Shown here in pieces: positions 49,301-59,505 of a DNA stretch of 64,000 bases. The notes under the pieces are model-generated. The model was given only the letters and a program-made list of their open reading frames with translations, did not search any database and was not told where the DNA came from. The position numbers and the translations under genes are program-made. The DNA lies in contig NZ_AP022606.1 in the NCBI RefSeq assembly GCF_010728725.1, positions 310,001 through 374,000 of the forward strand, written 5' to 3'. How positions within the stretch are numbered: the first letter of the stretch is position 1; each line of letters starts with the position of its first letter. This DNA comes from Mycobacterium branderi (GTDB taxonomy: Bacteria > Actinomycetota > Actinomycetes > Mycobacteriales > Mycobacteriaceae).

Positions 49301-50852
49301 GGCGGTGCCGGTCGGGGTGCCCGCGAGCTTCACCGATGCGGTCGCCGACCCGCTGGGCGAGTTGCTCGGCCGCTACGCGCGTACCCATGGCCCGTTCACC
49401 ACCGCCGAGGCGGCCGCGCGGTTCGGTCTGGGCCTGCGGGTGGCCGGCGACGTGCTGGGCCGGCTAGCCGCTGACGGGCGGCTGGTGCGCGGCGAGTTCA
49501 CCGTGGATGGGGACCAGTGGTGCGACGTCGAGGTGCTGCGGATTTTGCGGCGCCGCTCGCTGGCGGCGCTGCGCGCCCAAGTGGAGCCGGTCAGCACGGC
49601 CGCCTACGCGCGGTTCCTGCCGGCCTGGCAGCACGTCGGCTCGCCGGACAATGCGGGCATTGACGGGCTGGCCACGGTGATCGATCAGCTCGCCGGTGTG
49701 CCGCTGCCTGCGTCGGCGATCGAGCGGCTGGTGCTGGCGCCGCGGGTGCGGGACTACTCGCCCGCCATGCTCGACGAGCTGCTGGCTTCCGGGGAGGTGA
49801 TCTGGTCGGGCGCCGGGTCGATCTCGGGTTCGGACGGCTGGATCGCTTTCCATGCGGCCGAGTCGGCGCCGTTGACTCTTCAGCCCGGGACCGAGATCGA
49901 CTTCACCGACGCCCACCGCGCCATCCTGGACACCCTGGCCGGCGGCGGCGCGTTCTTCTTCCGCCAATTGGCTACCGACATCCCGGAGGGCGAACTGAAA
50001 GCCGCGCTGTGGGAACTGATTTGGGCCGGCTGGGTCACCGGTGACACGTTCGCGCCGGTGCGGGCGGTGCTCGGCGGCGGCCCGGGCACCCGCAAGCGGT
50101 CCAGCCCGGCGCATCGGCATCGCCGCGCGCCCCGGCTGAGCCGCTACAGCGTCGCTCACGCGGCCACCCGCGCCACCGACGCGACGGTGGCCGGCCGCTG
50201 GTCGGCGCTGCCGGCACCCGAGCCGGATTCCACGCTGCGCGCCCACTATCAGGCCGAGCTGCTGCTGGGCCGCCACGGCGTGCTGACCCGGGGCGCGGTC
50301 GCCGCCGAGGCGGTTCCCGGCGGGTTCGCCACGCTGTACAAGGTGCTGACGGCGTTCGAGGACGCCGGCCGCTGCCAGCGGGGCTACTTCGTGGAGTCCT
50401 TGGGCGGCGCGCAGTTCGCCGTCGCCTCGACGGTCGACCGGCTGCGCAGCTACCTCGACGGTGTGGACCCACAGCGGCCCGCCTACCAGGCGGTGACGCT
50501 GGCCGCCGCCGATCCGGCCAACCCGTACGGCGCCGCGCTGCCCTGGCCGCCCACCGACGGCGCGGCCCGGCCCGGCCGCAAGGCCGGGGCGCTGGTGGTG
50601 TTGGTGGACGGTGCGTTGGCCTGGTTTGTGGAACGCGGCGGCCGGACGCTGATGAGCTTCACCGACGACCCCGAAGCGGCCAATGCCGCGGCCGCGGCGC
50701 TGGCCGATCTGGTCGGTGCCGGACGCGCCGAGTCGATCCTGGTCGAGCGAGTCAACGGCGTACCGGTGCTGCAGTTGCAGGATTCACCGGTGCACGGGGC
50801 GCTCACCGCCGCCGGTTTCGCGCGCACACCCCGCGGGTTGCGGTTGCGGTAA
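46368..50852 (+). CDS. lhr: Large helicase-related protein Lhr
   Basis: 1494 residues (about 1513 in M. tuberculosis). An ATP-dependent 3'-5' DNA translocase/helicase that prefers RNA:DNA duplexes and acts in DNA repair. Motif I APTGSGKT (45-52), DEVH box (166-169), [23 protein letters not shown] and QRIGRAGHQ (motif VI) lie in the first ~450 residues. A winged-helix and a long Lhr-specific C-terminal part follow. Start ATG at 46368; in-frame codons before it overlap tetR-2 and are not used. Its stop overlaps nei by one base (TAATG). Confidence 0.95.
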   Translation: MSSDPLARFSAVTRDWFAGTFAAPTPAQAEAWAAIADGHHTLVIAPTGSGKTLAAFLWAIDQLAGSADRGPGTRVLYVSPLKALAVDVERNLRAPLAGMTRVAERRGLPVPQISIGLRSGDTPPARRRQLVSTPPDVLITTPESLFLMLTSAARQTLAGVQTVIVDEVHAIAGNKRGAHLALSLERLDSLTERPAQRIGLSATVRPPEEVARFLAGAAPATIVSPPAAKTFELSVQVPVPDMTNLADNTIWPDVEARLVDLIEAHNSTIVFANSRRLAERLTARLNEIHAEVWGDGLTAGPNPQVAGGAPAQLLGSGQSYGAPTLLARAHHGSVSKEQRAAVEEDLKSGRLKAVVATSSLELGIDMGAVDLVIQVEAPPSVASGLQRIGRAGHQVGEISRGVVFPKHRTDLIGCAVTVQRMLDGQIETMRVPTNPLDILAQHTVAAAALEPLDADRWFDTVRRSAPFATLPRSAFEAVLDLLAGKYPSTEFAELRPRLVYDRDSGTLTARPGAQRLAVTSGGSIPDRGLFTVWLATEKPSRVGELDEEMVYESRPGDVISLGATSWRITEITHDRVLVIPAPGQPARLPFWRGDDVGRPAELGAALGAFTGELAGLDRVSFEKRCTELGFNDYATENLRRLLEDQRAATTVVPTDTNLVVERFRDELGDWRVILHSPYGLRVHGPLALAVSRRLAERYGIDEKPTASDDGIVVRLPDTDAAEPPGAELFVFDPDEIDPIVTAEVGGSALFASRFRECAARALLLPRRHPGKRSPLWHQRQRAAQLLDVARKYPDFPIVLETIRECLQDVYDVPMLAELMGRIAQRRVRVAEAETATPSPFAASLLFGYVGAFMYEGDSPLAERRAAALSLDATLLAELLGRVELRELLDPEVVAATARQLQHLSADRVARDAEAVADLLRLLGPLTQEEVAARAGGADVGGWLEGLRAAKRALTASFAGQTWWVAVEDIGRLRDGVGVAVPVGVPASFTDAVADPLGELLGRYARTHGPFTTAEAAARFGLGLRVAGDVLGRLAADGRLVRGEFTVDGDQWCDVEVLRILRRRSLAALRAQVEPVSTAAYARFLPAWQHVGSPDNAGIDGLATVIDQLAGVPLPASAIERLVLAPRVRDYSPAMLDELLASGEVIWSGAGSISGSDGWIAFHAAESAPLTLQPGTEIDFTDAHRAILDTLAGGGAFFFRQLATDIPEGELKAALWELIWAGWVTGDTFAPVRAVLGGGPGTRKRSSPAHRHRRAPRLSRYSVAHAATRATDATVAGRWSALPAPEPDSTLRAHYQAELLLGRHGVLTRGAVAAEAVPGGFATLYKVLTAFEDAGRCQRGYFVESLGGAQFAVASTVDRLRSYLDGVDPQRPAYQAVTLAAADPANPYGAALPWPPTDGAARPGRKAGALVVLVDGALAWFVERGGRTLMSFTDDPEAANAAAAALADLVGAGRAESILVERVNGVPVLQLQDSPVHGALTAAGFARTPRGLRLR

Positions 50853-51601
50853 TGCCCGAGGGCGACACCGTCTGGCACACTGCCGCCGTCCTGCGCGACG
50901 CGCTGGCCGGAAAGACGCTGACCCGCTGCGACATCCGGGTGCCGCGGTATGCGACCGTCGACCTGACCGGGCAAACGGTCGACGAGGTGCTCAGCCGGGG
51001 CAAGCACCTGTTCGTCCGGGCCGGGCCGGCCAGCATCCACTCGCATCTGAAGATGGACGGCAGCTGGCGGGTCGGTCGCCATCGTGTCGATCATCGGGCA
51101 CGAATCATCCTGGAAGCTGGCGGTATTCGGGCTGTCGGCATCGATCTCGGTGTGCTGGAGATCCTCGACCGGGAACACGACCAGGACGTGGTGGCACATC
51201 TGGGCCCCGACCTGTTGGGCGACGACTGGGATCCGCAGGTCGCGGCGGCCAATCTGACGGCCGACCCGCACCGGCCGCTCGCCGAGACGCTGCTGGACCA
51301 GCGGGTGATGGCAGGCATCGGCAACGTCTACTGCAACGAACTGTGTTTCGTCACCGGCCTTCGGCCCACCGCCCCGGTCAGCGCCGTCGCCAACCCGCAG
51401 CGGCTGGTCGCTCGGGCCAGAGACATGTTGTGGGCCAATCGTTCCCGGTGGGCGCGCTGCACCACCGGCGACACCCGCCCCGGACGCCAGCTCTGGGTGT
51501 ACGGGCGGGCGGGACTGGGCTGCCGTCGCTGCGACACCCCGATCGCCCACGACCAGACCGGCGAGCGGGTTGCCTACTGGTGTCCAACCTGCCAACGCTG
51601 A
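50852..51601 (+). CDS. nei: Endonuclease VIII (Nei1), DNA glycosylase/AP lyase
   Basis: 249 residues, Fpg/Nei family. It removes oxidised pyrimidines and cuts the strand. The mature N-terminus would be Pro2-Glu3 ([11 protein letters not shown]), the catalytic pair. The C-terminal zinc finger has four Cys ([13 protein letters not shown] ... YWCPTCQR). Co-translated with lhr, so damage recognition and strand unwinding are linked. Rv3297 is the counterpart. Confidence 0.94.
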   Translation: MPEGDTVWHTAAVLRDALAGKTLTRCDIRVPRYATVDLTGQTVDEVLSRGKHLFVRAGPASIHSHLKMDGSWRVGRHRVDHRARIILEAGGIRAVGIDLGVLEILDREHDQDVVAHLGPDLLGDDWDPQVAAANLTADPHRPLAETLLDQRVMAGIGNVYCNELCFVTGLRPTAPVSAVANPQRLVARARDMLWANRSRWARCTTGDTRPGRQLWVYGRAGLGCRRCDTPIAHDQTGERVAYWCPTCQR

Positions 51602-51645
51602 ATGACCAAGTCGCCCACACGGTTCTGGCATGCGATGATCCTCCC

Positions 51646-51960
51646 GTGCGTTCGCCACGGTCCGCGCGGCTTGTCCTCGCGGTTGCGCTAGTTGGCCTTG
51701 GAGGCCTGGCCGCTCCGACTGCGCATGCCGACGCCGTCGACGTCAACTTCCTGTCGGCGCTGAAGTCCAAGGACATCAACTTCGCGTCACCGCAAGCCGC
51801 GATCATCGCCGGTCACGAGGTATGCGATGAACTCGATCTCGGCAGGCAGAAAAGCGATGTCGCCTCCGACGTGATGAACAACAGCAATCTCGACGGCTAC
51901 CACGCCGGGTTTTTCGTCGGCGCCAGCGTCGGAGCGTTCTGCCCGAGGCATGCCGGGTAG
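51646..51960 (+). CDS. DUF732 secreted protein
   Basis: 104 residues from the GTG at 51646. Signal peptide (LVLAVALVGLGGLAAPTAHA, cut after AHA), then the DUF732 pattern: DVNFLSALKSKDINFASPQA, AGHEVCDELDLG, and YHAGFFVGASVGAFCPRHAG with two Cys. Mycobacterial DUF732 proteins are small, exported, and of unknown function. It lies at the beginning of an accessory stretch not shared with the M. tuberculosis block. Confidence 0.85.
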   Translation: MRSPRSARLVLAVALVGLGGLAAPTAHADAVDVNFLSALKSKDINFASPQAAIIAGHEVCDELDLGRQKSDVASDVMNNSNLDGYHAGFFVGASVGAFCPRHAG

Positions 51961-51971
51961 CGCTGAGCCGC

Positions 51972-53009
51972 TCACCCCGCCGACGGCGGTCGATGGATCA
52001 CCGTGCCCTTGAGCTCCAAGCCGTATTCGAGATCGTCGTACTTCTGCTGTTTGCGCTTGCGCCAGCCACTGCCCGCCGACACCGGCGGCGGCATGATCGG
52101 CGGCAGCATGGGCAACCCGGATTCGCCTGCGGGAAGCGGTGACGCTGCTGACGCCAGTTGCACCGGCGCTTGGGAGGCCGGCAACAGCCCCACCACAGCG
52201 GGCGGTGCAGTCAGCTTGCCCATCGACACTCCGACACCGATCGCCGCCGTGGGCTCCGCTGAGAGTCCGGCGGCGCCCAACGAACCCAGCGATGGCACCA
52301 GAGCGGCCTCGCCCTCCGCGAGGCCCTGGCCGATCTCACTGCCCATGCCCTGCAGCGCCTGGGCCGACGTGTTCTGCGCCAGGTAGCTGAGCAGGTTGAT
52401 GGGAAATCCGGACGAGATGAACTGATTGGCATAGGTATTCGCCAGCCCGAACCAGCCGCTGTTGGGGTCGAAGTCGGTGGCCGACGCCGCGGTAATAGAG
52501 GGCGGCGATGCGAATTGCGGCAACGCGGTGGCTTGTGCCGAAGCGGCCTGATAGCGACCGATCGCCGTCGAGTTGTTCGCCCACATCACCTGGTACTGGT
52601 CTTCGGTTTCGGCGATAGCCGGAAGGTTGGTCCCGAACCTGTTGGTAGCCAACAACTCCGCCAGGCGCGTCCTGTTGGCACTGACCTGTGCGGTGGGAAC
52701 GACGGCCGCGCGAACAGAGTTGTATGCCGTCGCCGCGGCCTGCGCCGAAACGGCCAATTGCTGACACTGCTGCGCGGTGGTGCGAAGCCAGGACAGGTAG
52801 GGCTCGACAGCTCCGACCATCGCTGTCGCGGACGGGCCGTGCCACGCCGAAGTCAGTGACGACACTGCGGCAGCGTAGTTCTCGGCCGAATCTTCCAGGT
52901 GGGCGCCAAGGCGCTGCCACGCTGTGGAGGCCTCGACCAGCGACTGCGCACCCGGCCCGGAGTGGATCAGCGCGGACGTGACTTCCGGGGGCGCCGTCAG
53001 GAACTCCAT
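51972..53009 (-). CDS. PPE-family protein
   Basis: 345 residues. PPE domain MEFLTAPPEVTSALIHSGPG, WHGP near 55-58 (the WxG-like turn), and TNLPAIAETEDQYQVMW. After a polar/Gly-rich middle there is a Pro-rich region (LPPIMPPPVSAGSG) and a basic C-terminus (WRKRKQQKYDDLEYGLEL ... RPPSAG) without SVP or PPW signatures. ATG start. No PE partner next to it. It converges on the DUF732 gene with 11 bases between. Confidence 0.9.
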   Translation of the reverse strand: MEFLTAPPEVTSALIHSGPGAQSLVEASTAWQRLGAHLEDSAENYAAAVSSLTSAWHGPSATAMVGAVEPYLSWLRTTAQQCQQLAVSAQAAATAYNSVRAAVVPTAQVSANRTRLAELLATNRFGTNLPAIAETEDQYQVMWANNSTAIGRYQAASAQATALPQFASPPSITAASATDFDPNSGWFGLANTYANQFISSGFPINLLSYLAQNTSAQALQGMGSEIGQGLAEGEAALVPSLGSLGAAGLSAEPTAAIGVGVSMGKLTAPPAVVGLLPASQAPVQLASAASPLPAGESGLPMLPPIMPPPVSAGSGWRKRKQQKYDDLEYGLELKGTVIHRPPSAG

Positions 53010-53095
53010 GACGCAAAACTTCAGCTACCGTGGAAAAACTTTCGGAACATCGCGTTGACGAGAGTGAAAAGAACCCTGGAACATTGCGCGCCGGA

Positions 53096-54181
53096 TCACG
53101 AGACAGCGTTGACCGCCGTCGACAATCGCGGCTTGAACTCTTCGGGAATCGGGATATATCCCTTGCCTGCCAGATCATTCTGGCCGGGGCCCAGCGCGCT
53201 ATGCAGGAACGCCTTGACTGCCGTACCCGCCGCCGGATCCGAATACCGTGAGCAGACGATCTCGTAGGTCGCCTGCACGACGGGATACGAGCCTGGCTGG
53301 TTTGGCCGGTAGAACGAAATCGTGTCGAGCGCTAAGTCGTTGCCCTCCTTGACGAACCAGGCTGCTGAGATCGTCTTTCCCACCGACTCCGGGCTGATCG
53401 CTACCGGCTCAGGACCGGCCGACGTGACGACCTTGGCCACGTTGAGGTGCTGAGCCTGGGCGAACGACCATTCGATGTAGGTGATCGACCCTTCAGTGCC
53501 TTTGACGGCCGCGGCGGCGCCGTCGCTGCCGACGGCGCCCTCGCCCACACCGCCGTTGAACTTCTTTCCGGCTCCGTTACCCCAGGTGCCGTTGGACGCC
53601 GTGTCGAGATACCTCTGGAAGTTATCCGTGGTGCCGGACTCGTCGCTGCGGAACACGACCCGGATAGGTTCTGCCGGCAACGCGACTCCCAAGTTGAGCA
53701 TCTGGATTGCGGCGTCGTTCCAGGTTGTAATTTGACCGTTGAAGATCTGGGCCGCCGTCGGACCGTCGAGGTTCAACGAAGGCAAGCCGTTGACGTTGTA
53801 CGCGATGGCGATGGGGCCGAACACCATCGGCAGGTTCCACGCCGGCGAGCCGCACCGCTGCTGCGCCTTGGTGTATTCGCCTTTGCTCAGCGGCGAGTCG
53901 GAGCCACCGAAATCCGTTTGGCCGCTTAGAAATTCGCTGATCCCGACGCCGGACCCGGTGGCCGTGTATGTCAGCGACTGCCCCGGACAGGACCGTTCGA
54001 AAGCCGCGACAAACGTTGTCATTGCGTTTTCCTGGGCGCTGGACCCACTGGCCTTCAGAGTCGGCTTGCCGCCGCAGCCCAATTTCCCTTCGGCCGCATG
54101 GTTGTCACCGCCGCATGCCGACACCATCGCCGCACCGGTGGCCAACACGCACATTGCGACACCAAAACGATTGACTCTCAA
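53096..54181 (-). CDS. pstS: Phosphate-binding lipoprotein PstS
   Basis: 361 residues. Lipoprotein signal with lipobox VSAC (Cys near residue 23), then a PstS domain: [34 protein letters not shown] and [12 protein letters not shown] contact phosphate. It delivers inorganic phosphate to a PstCAB importer that is not encoded here, so it is an orphan copy that must work with a distant permease. Mycobacteria carry several PstS paralogues; which one this equals is not certain. Confidence 0.92.
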   Translation of the reverse strand: MRVNRFGVAMCVLATGAAMVSACGGDNHAAEGKLGCGGKPTLKASGSSAQENAMTTFVAAFERSCPGQSLTYTATGSGVGISEFLSGQTDFGGSDSPLSKGEYTKAQQRCGSPAWNLPMVFGPIAIAYNVNGLPSLNLDGPTAAQIFNGQITTWNDAAIQMLNLGVALPAEPIRVVFRSDESGTTDNFQRYLDTASNGTWGNGAGKKFNGGVGEGAVGSDGAAAAVKGTEGSITYIEWSFAQAQHLNVAKVVTSAGPEPVAISPESVGKTISAAWFVKEGNDLALDTISFYRPNQPGSYPVVQATYEIVCSRYSDPAAGTAVKAFLHSALGPGQNDLAGKGYIPIPEEFKPRLSTAVNAVS

Positions 54182-54286
54182 AGAATTCCTTCGGCGATCT
54201 AGGCGACGGGCCGAGAGCGATGGTAGTAAGACCGCCCATCGCTGGGCATCGCCGTACTCAAGATTCAGCCACTGTTTGTGACCTGG

Positions 54287-55219
54287 CTACTGTCTCGACA
54301 GCGCGTAGGCAACGGCCACCTCGGCCGCCAGCGCAGCGTTGTCGGCGATCAGCTGCTGGTTGACCGCGACGCTGCGTCCACCGGTCAGCTCTTCGACCAG
54401 CGCCAAGACGGCCGGTGTCACCGCCTGACCGGTCACCCCGGCCCGCGCGACGCGGCCGACCGCCTCGGCGAGTACGGGCTCGATGTCCAGTTCGGGCTGC
54501 GGCGGCCGCCCCAGCAGCAGCCCGGACGGGCAGCCCAGCTTCCAGTGAAGGGCGGCGATTCGCGCGGCGTCGACGACACCGTCGACGCGTGCAGCCACAG
54601 GTGGGCCGCCCGCGCCGCGGTAGAAAACCGGAAGAGTGTCAGTGCGCCAACCCAGCACCGGCACGCTGAGCGTCTCGAGCAGCTCGGCCGTCGCGGGGAC
54701 GTCGAGGATGGCCTTGGCACCCGACGACACCACCATGGTCGGCGTGCGGGCCAGCTCTACCAGGTCACTGGAGATGTCGAGGCTGTCGGCGAAGCCGCGA
54801 TGCACGCCGCCGATGCCGCCGGTGCCCATGAACCGGACACCGAGGACGCGGCAGATGGCCAGGGTGCCGCCGACTGTGGTGGCGCCCAGCACGCCCTGGG
54901 CCACACACGCCGCGAGGTCGCGGGCGCCCGCCTTGCGTGCCGCCGTCCCGGCCTCGGCGAAGCGCTGAAGCTCGGCGGCGCTCAGGCCGGCCCGGACCTG
55001 TCCGTCCGCAATGCCGACGGTGCACGGCACCGCCCCGGCGGCGCGAACTCGCTGCTCGGCCTGCTGCGCGGCCACCAGGCCGCGTCCATCCGAGAAGCCG
55101 TGCGAGACCAGCGTGGTCTCCAGCGCAACGACAGGACGACCCGACGACAGCGCGTCGGCAACCTCAACGGCCACCCGCAGCACACCCTGGAGGCCGGCAT
55201 CCGATCTCATGCCGTCCAT
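54287..55219 (-). CDS. psuG: Pseudouridine-5'-phosphate glycosidase PsuG
   Basis: About 310 residues from the ATG at 55219 (another ATG at 55210). It cleaves pseudouridine 5'-phosphate to uracil and ribose-5-phosphate. ALETTLVSHGFSDGRG, with the metal/active-site Glu, VGIADGQVRAGLS and the MGTGGIGGVHRG loop are family marks. PsuG is usually coupled to a pseudouridine kinase (PsuK); none is present. A pseudouridine synthase gene follows upstream on the same strand. Confidence 0.9.
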   Translation of the reverse strand: MDGMRSDAGLQGVLRVAVEVADALSSGRPVVALETTLVSHGFSDGRGLVAAQQAEQRVRAAGAVPCTVGIADGQVRAGLSAAELQRFAEAGTAARKAGARDLAACVAQGVLGATTVGGTLAICRVLGVRFMGTGGIGGVHRGFADSLDISSDLVELARTPTMVVSSGAKAILDVPATAELLETLSVPVLGWRTDTLPVFYRGAGGPPVAARVDGVVDAARIAALHWKLGCPSGLLLGRPPQPELDIEPVLAEAVGRVARAGVTGQAVTPAVLALVEELTGGRSVAVNQQLIADNAALAAEVAVAYALSRQ

Positions 55220-55373
55220 CTTGCGGGAATAGAACCTGCGCGGCGGCTGTTGCACATGCGCGTGTTAACTCTGCAGAACCGCGTCAGCTTCACGGGCACA
55301 TTGCGCACCGTCGCGCACGCCATGGCGCACGGCGTCGCCCGCAGGCCGGTACGCGACGACGCACACCGGACGG

Positions 55374-56255
55374 CTAGCGCAGCGACGCGGAATTCTGCAC
55401 CGCCGCGGATCCTGCAGCGAGGTCTCGAGCGCTGCTGACGAACCGACGGCAAGTACCCGTGATCGGGTCGTCGAATTCGAGCGTGTGTGCCAGCAGCTGT
55501 AACGGTCGGCTGAAGTCGTCGGGCGCGACGTCAATGACCTTGGGATACAGCGGGTCTCCGATAATCGGCACACCCAGCGACGCCATGTGCACCCGCAGCT
55601 GATGTGTGCGCCCGGTTTTCGGTGTCAGCCGGTACAGGCCGTCACCGAGCGGCTCGACCAATGTTTCGGCGTTGGGCACGCCGGCTTCCTCGACCGCCTG
55701 TAAACAGCCGCGGCGCTTGACGATTCGGCTGCGCACCGTCAGCGGCAGCGTGACCGAAGCTACCCCGGCCGACCGGGCCAGATACGTCTTGCGCACCGCG
55801 CGGCGGGCGAACAGCGTCTGGTAAGCGCCGCGCAGCTCACGGCGGGTGGTGAACAGCAGCACGCCAGCGGTCAACCGGTCCAGCCGGTGAACTGGTGACA
55901 GCTCTGGCAGCTCGAGTTCGCGGCGCAACCGCACCAGCGCCGTCTGCGCGACGTGCCGGCCGCGCGGCATGGTGGCCAGAAAATGGGGCTTGTCGACGAC
56001 CACGATGTCGTCGTCGCGGTGAAGCACCGGAATATCAAAAGGGACCGGAACTTCCTCACGCAGTTCGCGGTACAGGTAGACGAACGAACCCGCGGGCAGC
56101 GCCGTCGTCTCGTCGACCGGGGTGCCGTCGGCGTCGACGACCTCCCGTGGCCGCACGCCGAACCGGGAATTCAGCTCTGCCAATACGGGTCCGCCGCGTA
56201 ACCGCACCCGCGCCGGCCCCAGCCCGTCGCGCACCGGCAATGGTGCCGGTCTCAC
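55374..56255 (-). CDS. RluA-type RNA pseudouridine synthase (Rv3300c-like)
   Basis: 293 residues. The catalytic Asp is in SPVHRLDRLTAGVLLF. Also present: DDDIVVVDKPHFLATMPRG and GRTHQLRVHMASLGVPIIGDPLYP. It isomerises uridine to pseudouridine in an RNA that cannot be identified here. GTG start within the glpD2 stop (GTGA), so it is cotranscribed with glpD2. It lies upstream of psuG, which degrades free pseudouridine phosphate. Confidence 0.9.
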   Translation of the reverse strand: MRPAPLPVRDGLGPARVRLRGGPVLAELNSRFGVRPREVVDADGTPVDETTALPAGSFVYLYRELREEVPVPFDIPVLHRDDDIVVVDKPHFLATMPRGRHVAQTALVRLRRELELPELSPVHRLDRLTAGVLLFTTRRELRGAYQTLFARRAVRKTYLARSAGVASVTLPLTVRSRIVKRRGCLQAVEEAGVPNAETLVEPLGDGLYRLTPKTGRTHQLRVHMASLGVPIIGDPLYPKVIDVAPDDFSRPLQLLAHTLEFDDPITGTCRRFVSSARDLAAGSAAVQNSASLR

Positions 56256-57985
56256 GTTAAGGGCACCGGCTCGAGGATTTCGGCGCGGGCCTCGGGAGCG
56301 GCGGCCCGCAGCGCGTCGGCCGACGCGTCGTCGGGCTGGGCCTGCGAGAGTATCTCCGCTTCCACCCGCGCGGTGTAGGTCTCGACCTCCCGGTCGATGT
56401 CGGCGGACGTCCAGCCCAGAATCGGCGCGACGACCTCGGCCACCTCACGCGCGCAGTCGACGCCCCGATGCGGGTATTCGATGGAGATCCGCATCCGGCG
56501 GGCCAGGATGTCCTCGAGGTGCAGCCCACCTTCGGCGGCAGCGGCGTATGCGGCCTCGACCCGCAGGTACACCGGCGCCGCAGCGATCGGGTTCAGCAGG
56601 TCCGGACGGCCATCCGCCATCGTCAGCACCTCGCCGATCAGCGAGCCGTAGCGGTCCAGCAGGTGGCGCACCCGATAGGGGTGCAGGCCGTGCAGATCGC
56701 CGACATGCTCGGCCTGATTGACCAGCGCGAAGTAGCCGTCGGCGCCCAGCAGCCGCACCTTCTCGGTGATCGACGGCGCCACCCGGGCCGGAACATATTG
56801 CGCCGCAGCGTCAATCGCGTCGGCCGCCATCACCCGGTACGTGGTGTACTTGCCGCCGGCGATGGCGACCAGACCGGGAGCGGGCACGGCCACCGCGTGC
56901 TCGCGGGACAGCTTCGAGGTGTCGTCGCTCTCCCCGGCCAACAACGGCCGCAGCCCGGCGTACACGCCGTCGATGTCGGCGTGGGTCAACGGGGTGGTCA
57001 GCACCGTGTTGACCGTGCCGAGGATGTAGTCGATGTCGGCCTTGGTGGCCGCCGGGTGGGCCAGGTCGAGATTCCAGTCCGTGTCGGTGGTGCCGATGAT
57101 CCAGTGGCTGCCCCACGGGATGACGAACATCACCGAGCGCTCGGTGCGCAGGATGATCGCGACGTCGCTGACGATGCGGTCGCGGGGCACCACGACGTGC
57201 ACGCCCTTGGAGGCGCGGACCTGAAATCGCCCGCGCTGCTTGGACAATGCCTGAATCTCGTCGGTCCACACCCCGGTCGCGTTGACCACCACATGACCGC
57301 GCACGTCGGTGACCGCGCCGTCCTCGGAGTCACGCACCCGCACCCCGGTCACCCGGTCTCCGTCGCGCAGCAACGCGATCACCTGAGTCGACGAACGCAC
57401 CACCGCGCCGTAATGCGCGGCGGTGCGCGCCACGGTCATGGTGTGGCGGGCGTCGTCGACCACGGTGTCGTAGTAGCGGATCCCGCCGATCAGCGAGCTG
57501 CGCCGCAGCCCGGGGCACAGCCGCAAAGCGCCTGCGCGTGTTAAATGCTTTTGCGCCGGAACGGATTTCGCGCCGCCAAGCTGGTCGTAGAGGAAGATGC
57601 CGGCCGCCACGTAGGGGCGCTCCCACCACCGCTTGGTCAACGGATACAAAAACGGCAGCGGCTTGACCAGATGCGGCGCCAGCGTCGTCAACGACAGCTC
57701 GCGCTCGTAGAGCGCCTCGCGGACAAGACCGAACTCCAGCTGCTCGAGATAGCGCAGCCCGCCGTGAAACATCTTCGACGAGCGACTCGAGGTGCCCGAG
57801 GCGTAGTCGCGGGCCTCGACCATCGCGACCTTGAGCCCGCGGGTGGCGGCATCCAGCGCGCAGCCGGAACCCACCACGCCACCGCCGATGACCACGACGT
57901 CGAATTGCTCGGCGCCGAGTCGCTCCCAGGCGGAGGCGCGTTGCGCCGGCCCCAGCGATGAAGCCGGCCAGAACCGATCGCTCAC
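56252..57985 (-). CDS. glpD2: Glycerol-3-phosphate dehydrogenase GlpD2
   Basis: 577 residues (about 585 in Rv3302c). FAD-dependent oxidation of glycerol-3-phosphate to DHAP at the membrane, feeding electrons to quinones. FAD fold DVVVIGGGVVGSGCALDAAT at the N-terminus, SRSSKMFHGGLRYLEQLEFG, and a C-terminal GlpD cap domain. phoY1, which lies near this gene in M. tuberculosis, is not found here. Near its upstream end is the separately promoted lpdA gene. Confidence 0.93.
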   Translation of the reverse strand: MSDRFWPASSLGPAQRASAWERLGAEQFDVVVIGGGVVGSGCALDAATRGLKVAMVEARDYASGTSSRSSKMFHGGLRYLEQLEFGLVREALYERELSLTTLAPHLVKPLPFLYPLTKRWWERPYVAAGIFLYDQLGGAKSVPAQKHLTRAGALRLCPGLRRSSLIGGIRYYDTVVDDARHTMTVARTAAHYGAVVRSSTQVIALLRDGDRVTGVRVRDSEDGAVTDVRGHVVVNATGVWTDEIQALSKQRGRFQVRASKGVHVVVPRDRIVSDVAIILRTERSVMFVIPWGSHWIIGTTDTDWNLDLAHPAATKADIDYILGTVNTVLTTPLTHADIDGVYAGLRPLLAGESDDTSKLSREHAVAVPAPGLVAIAGGKYTTYRVMAADAIDAAAQYVPARVAPSITEKVRLLGADGYFALVNQAEHVGDLHGLHPYRVRHLLDRYGSLIGEVLTMADGRPDLLNPIAAAPVYLRVEAAYAAAAEGGLHLEDILARRMRISIEYPHRGVDCAREVAEVVAPILGWTSADIDREVETYTARVEAEILSQAQPDDASADALRAAAPEARAEILEPVPLT

Positions 57986-58037
57986 GGCGCAGGACTCCTG
58001 TTACTCGTCGGTAGCACTGGCCTAAGGCTACCGGCAG

Positions 58038-59444
58038 CTAGTCCAGATCGTCGTGCGCCATCAACCGCCGGGCCGCCTCGGTGATCGAACCCGACAGCGA
58101 CGGATAGACCACCAGCGTGCGCGCCAACTGGTTGACGGTGATGCGGTTCTGCACGGCCACGGCGATCGGCAGGATCAGCTCCGAGGCGATCGGCGCGACC
58201 ACCACGCCGCCGATCACCACGCCGGTGGCCTGCCGGCAGAACAGCTTGACGAAACCGTGCCGCAGCTCCGACATCTTGGCCCGCGCGTTGGTGCGCAGCG
58301 GCAGCATGATCGTGCGGGCCAGCACCGATCCGTTGTCGATGGCCGATTGCGGCACCCCGACCGCGGCAATCTCCGGCCGGGTGAACACCGCGGCGGCGAC
58401 CGTGCGCAGCCGGATCGGTGTGACGGCCTCCCCCAGCGCGTGCCACATCGCGATCCGGCCCTGCATCGCCGCGACCGATGCCAGCGGCAGCAAACCCGTG
58501 CAGTCGCCGGCCGCGTAGATGCCGGGCACCGATGTGCGTGACACCCGGTCGACGGTCAGATAGTTGCCGCGGCCGAGCTCGATGCCGACCCGCTCCAGGC
58601 CGAGGCCGGCGGTGTTGGGCGTCGACCCGATCGTCATCAGGGCATGGCTGCCCTCGACTGTGCGGCCGTCGGTCATGGTCACCAGCACCCCGCCCTCGGT
58701 GCGGGTGACCGAGTCGGCGCGGGCATTCTTGACCAGCTTGACGCCGCGTTCGGCGAACGACTCCTCCAGCACCAGCGCGGCGTCGGCGTCTTCGTAGGGC
58801 AGCACCCGGTCCCGGCTGGCCACCACGGTCACCTCGACACCGAGTTCGGTGTAGGCGTTGACGAACTCGGCGCCGGTCACCCCGGAGCCGACCACGATCA
58901 GGTGATCGGGCAGCGAGTCGAGGTCGTAGAGCTGCCGCCAGGTCAGGATGCGCTCGTCGTCGGGCTGCGCCGACGGCAGGATCCGCGGGCTGGCGCCGGT
59001 CGCGATCAGCACCACGTCGGCGTCGAGCTCGGTGGTGGCGCCGTCGTCGGCGGTGACCTTGATGCAGTGCCGGGCCAGGCCGGGGCTGGTGTCGACCAGC
59101 TCGCCCCTGCCCGCGATCACCTCGACGCCCATGGACAGCAGCTGCGCGGTGATGTCGGCGGACTGCTCGGCGGCCAGCGTCTTGACCCGCTGGTGGATTT
59201 CCGGCAGCGAGATCTTGGCGTCGTCGATGTCGATGTCGAACCCGAGGCGGGCGGCGCGGCGCAACTCGGTGCGCAGCCCGGTCGAGGCGATGAACGTCTT
59301 GGACGGCACGCAGTCGGCCAGCACGGCCGCGCCGCCGATGCCGTCGGAGTCGACGACGGTGACCTGAGCATCGCGCGCGGCGGCCACCAGCGCCGCCTCG
59401 TAGCCGGCCGGTCCTCCCCCGATGATCACGATGCGGGTCGCCAC
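58038..59444 (-). CDS. lpdA: LpdA, NAD(P)H quinone reductase of the lipoamide-dehydrogenase fold
   Basis: 468 residues. FAD motif IVIIGGGPAGYEAALVAA and NAD motif IVVGSGVTGAEFVNAYTELG. Where lipoamide dehydrogenases have the redox pair CxxxxC, this protein has GGAAVLADCVPSK with only one Cys, and no C-terminal His-Glu pair is apparent, so it should not be a disulfide reductase. The M. tuberculosis counterpart Rv3303c is known to reduce quinones. It follows a GC-rich repeat and is divergent from the small cyclotransferase gene. Confidence 0.92.
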   Translation of the reverse strand: MATRIVIIGGGPAGYEAALVAAARDAQVTVVDSDGIGGAAVLADCVPSKTFIASTGLRTELRRAARLGFDIDIDDAKISLPEIHQRVKTLAAEQSADITAQLLSMGVEVIAGRGELVDTSPGLARHCIKVTADDGATTELDADVVLIATGASPRILPSAQPDDERILTWRQLYDLDSLPDHLIVVGSGVTGAEFVNAYTELGVEVTVVASRDRVLPYEDADAALVLEESFAERGVKLVKNARADSVTRTEGGVLVTMTDGRTVEGSHALMTIGSTPNTAGLGLERVGIELGRGNYLTVDRVSRTSVPGIYAAGDCTGLLPLASVAAMQGRIAMWHALGEAVTPIRLRTVAAAVFTRPEIAAVGVPQSAIDNGSVLARTIMLPLRTNARAKMSELRHGFVKLFCRQATGVVIGGVVVAPIASELILPIAVAVQNRITVNQLARTLVVYPSLSGSITEAARRLMAHDDLD

Positions 59445-59462
59445 GATCCCTAACCTAGCGGC

Positions 59463-59489
59463 GATCGCAAGCGCGGCGGAGCCGGGCGC
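59463..59489 (+). repeat. 27-bp dispersed repeat, copy 2
   Basis: GATCGCAAGCGCGGCGGAGC followed by CGGGCGC; one base different from the copy at 30357-30383. It abuts a perfect 18-base palindrome (59488-59505), so the two together form a potential stem-loop unit upstream of lpdA. Confidence 0.6.
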
Positions 59490-59505
59490 TGGGGGCGCCC
59501 CCAGC
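59488..59505. repeat. Perfect 18-bp palindrome upstream of lpdA
   Basis: GCTGGGGGCGCCCCCAGC reads the same on both strands. It can form a very stable cruciform or bind a dimeric protein. It overlaps the end of the 27-bp repeat in the divergent region between lpdA and the small cyclotransferase gene. Confidence 0.6.
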
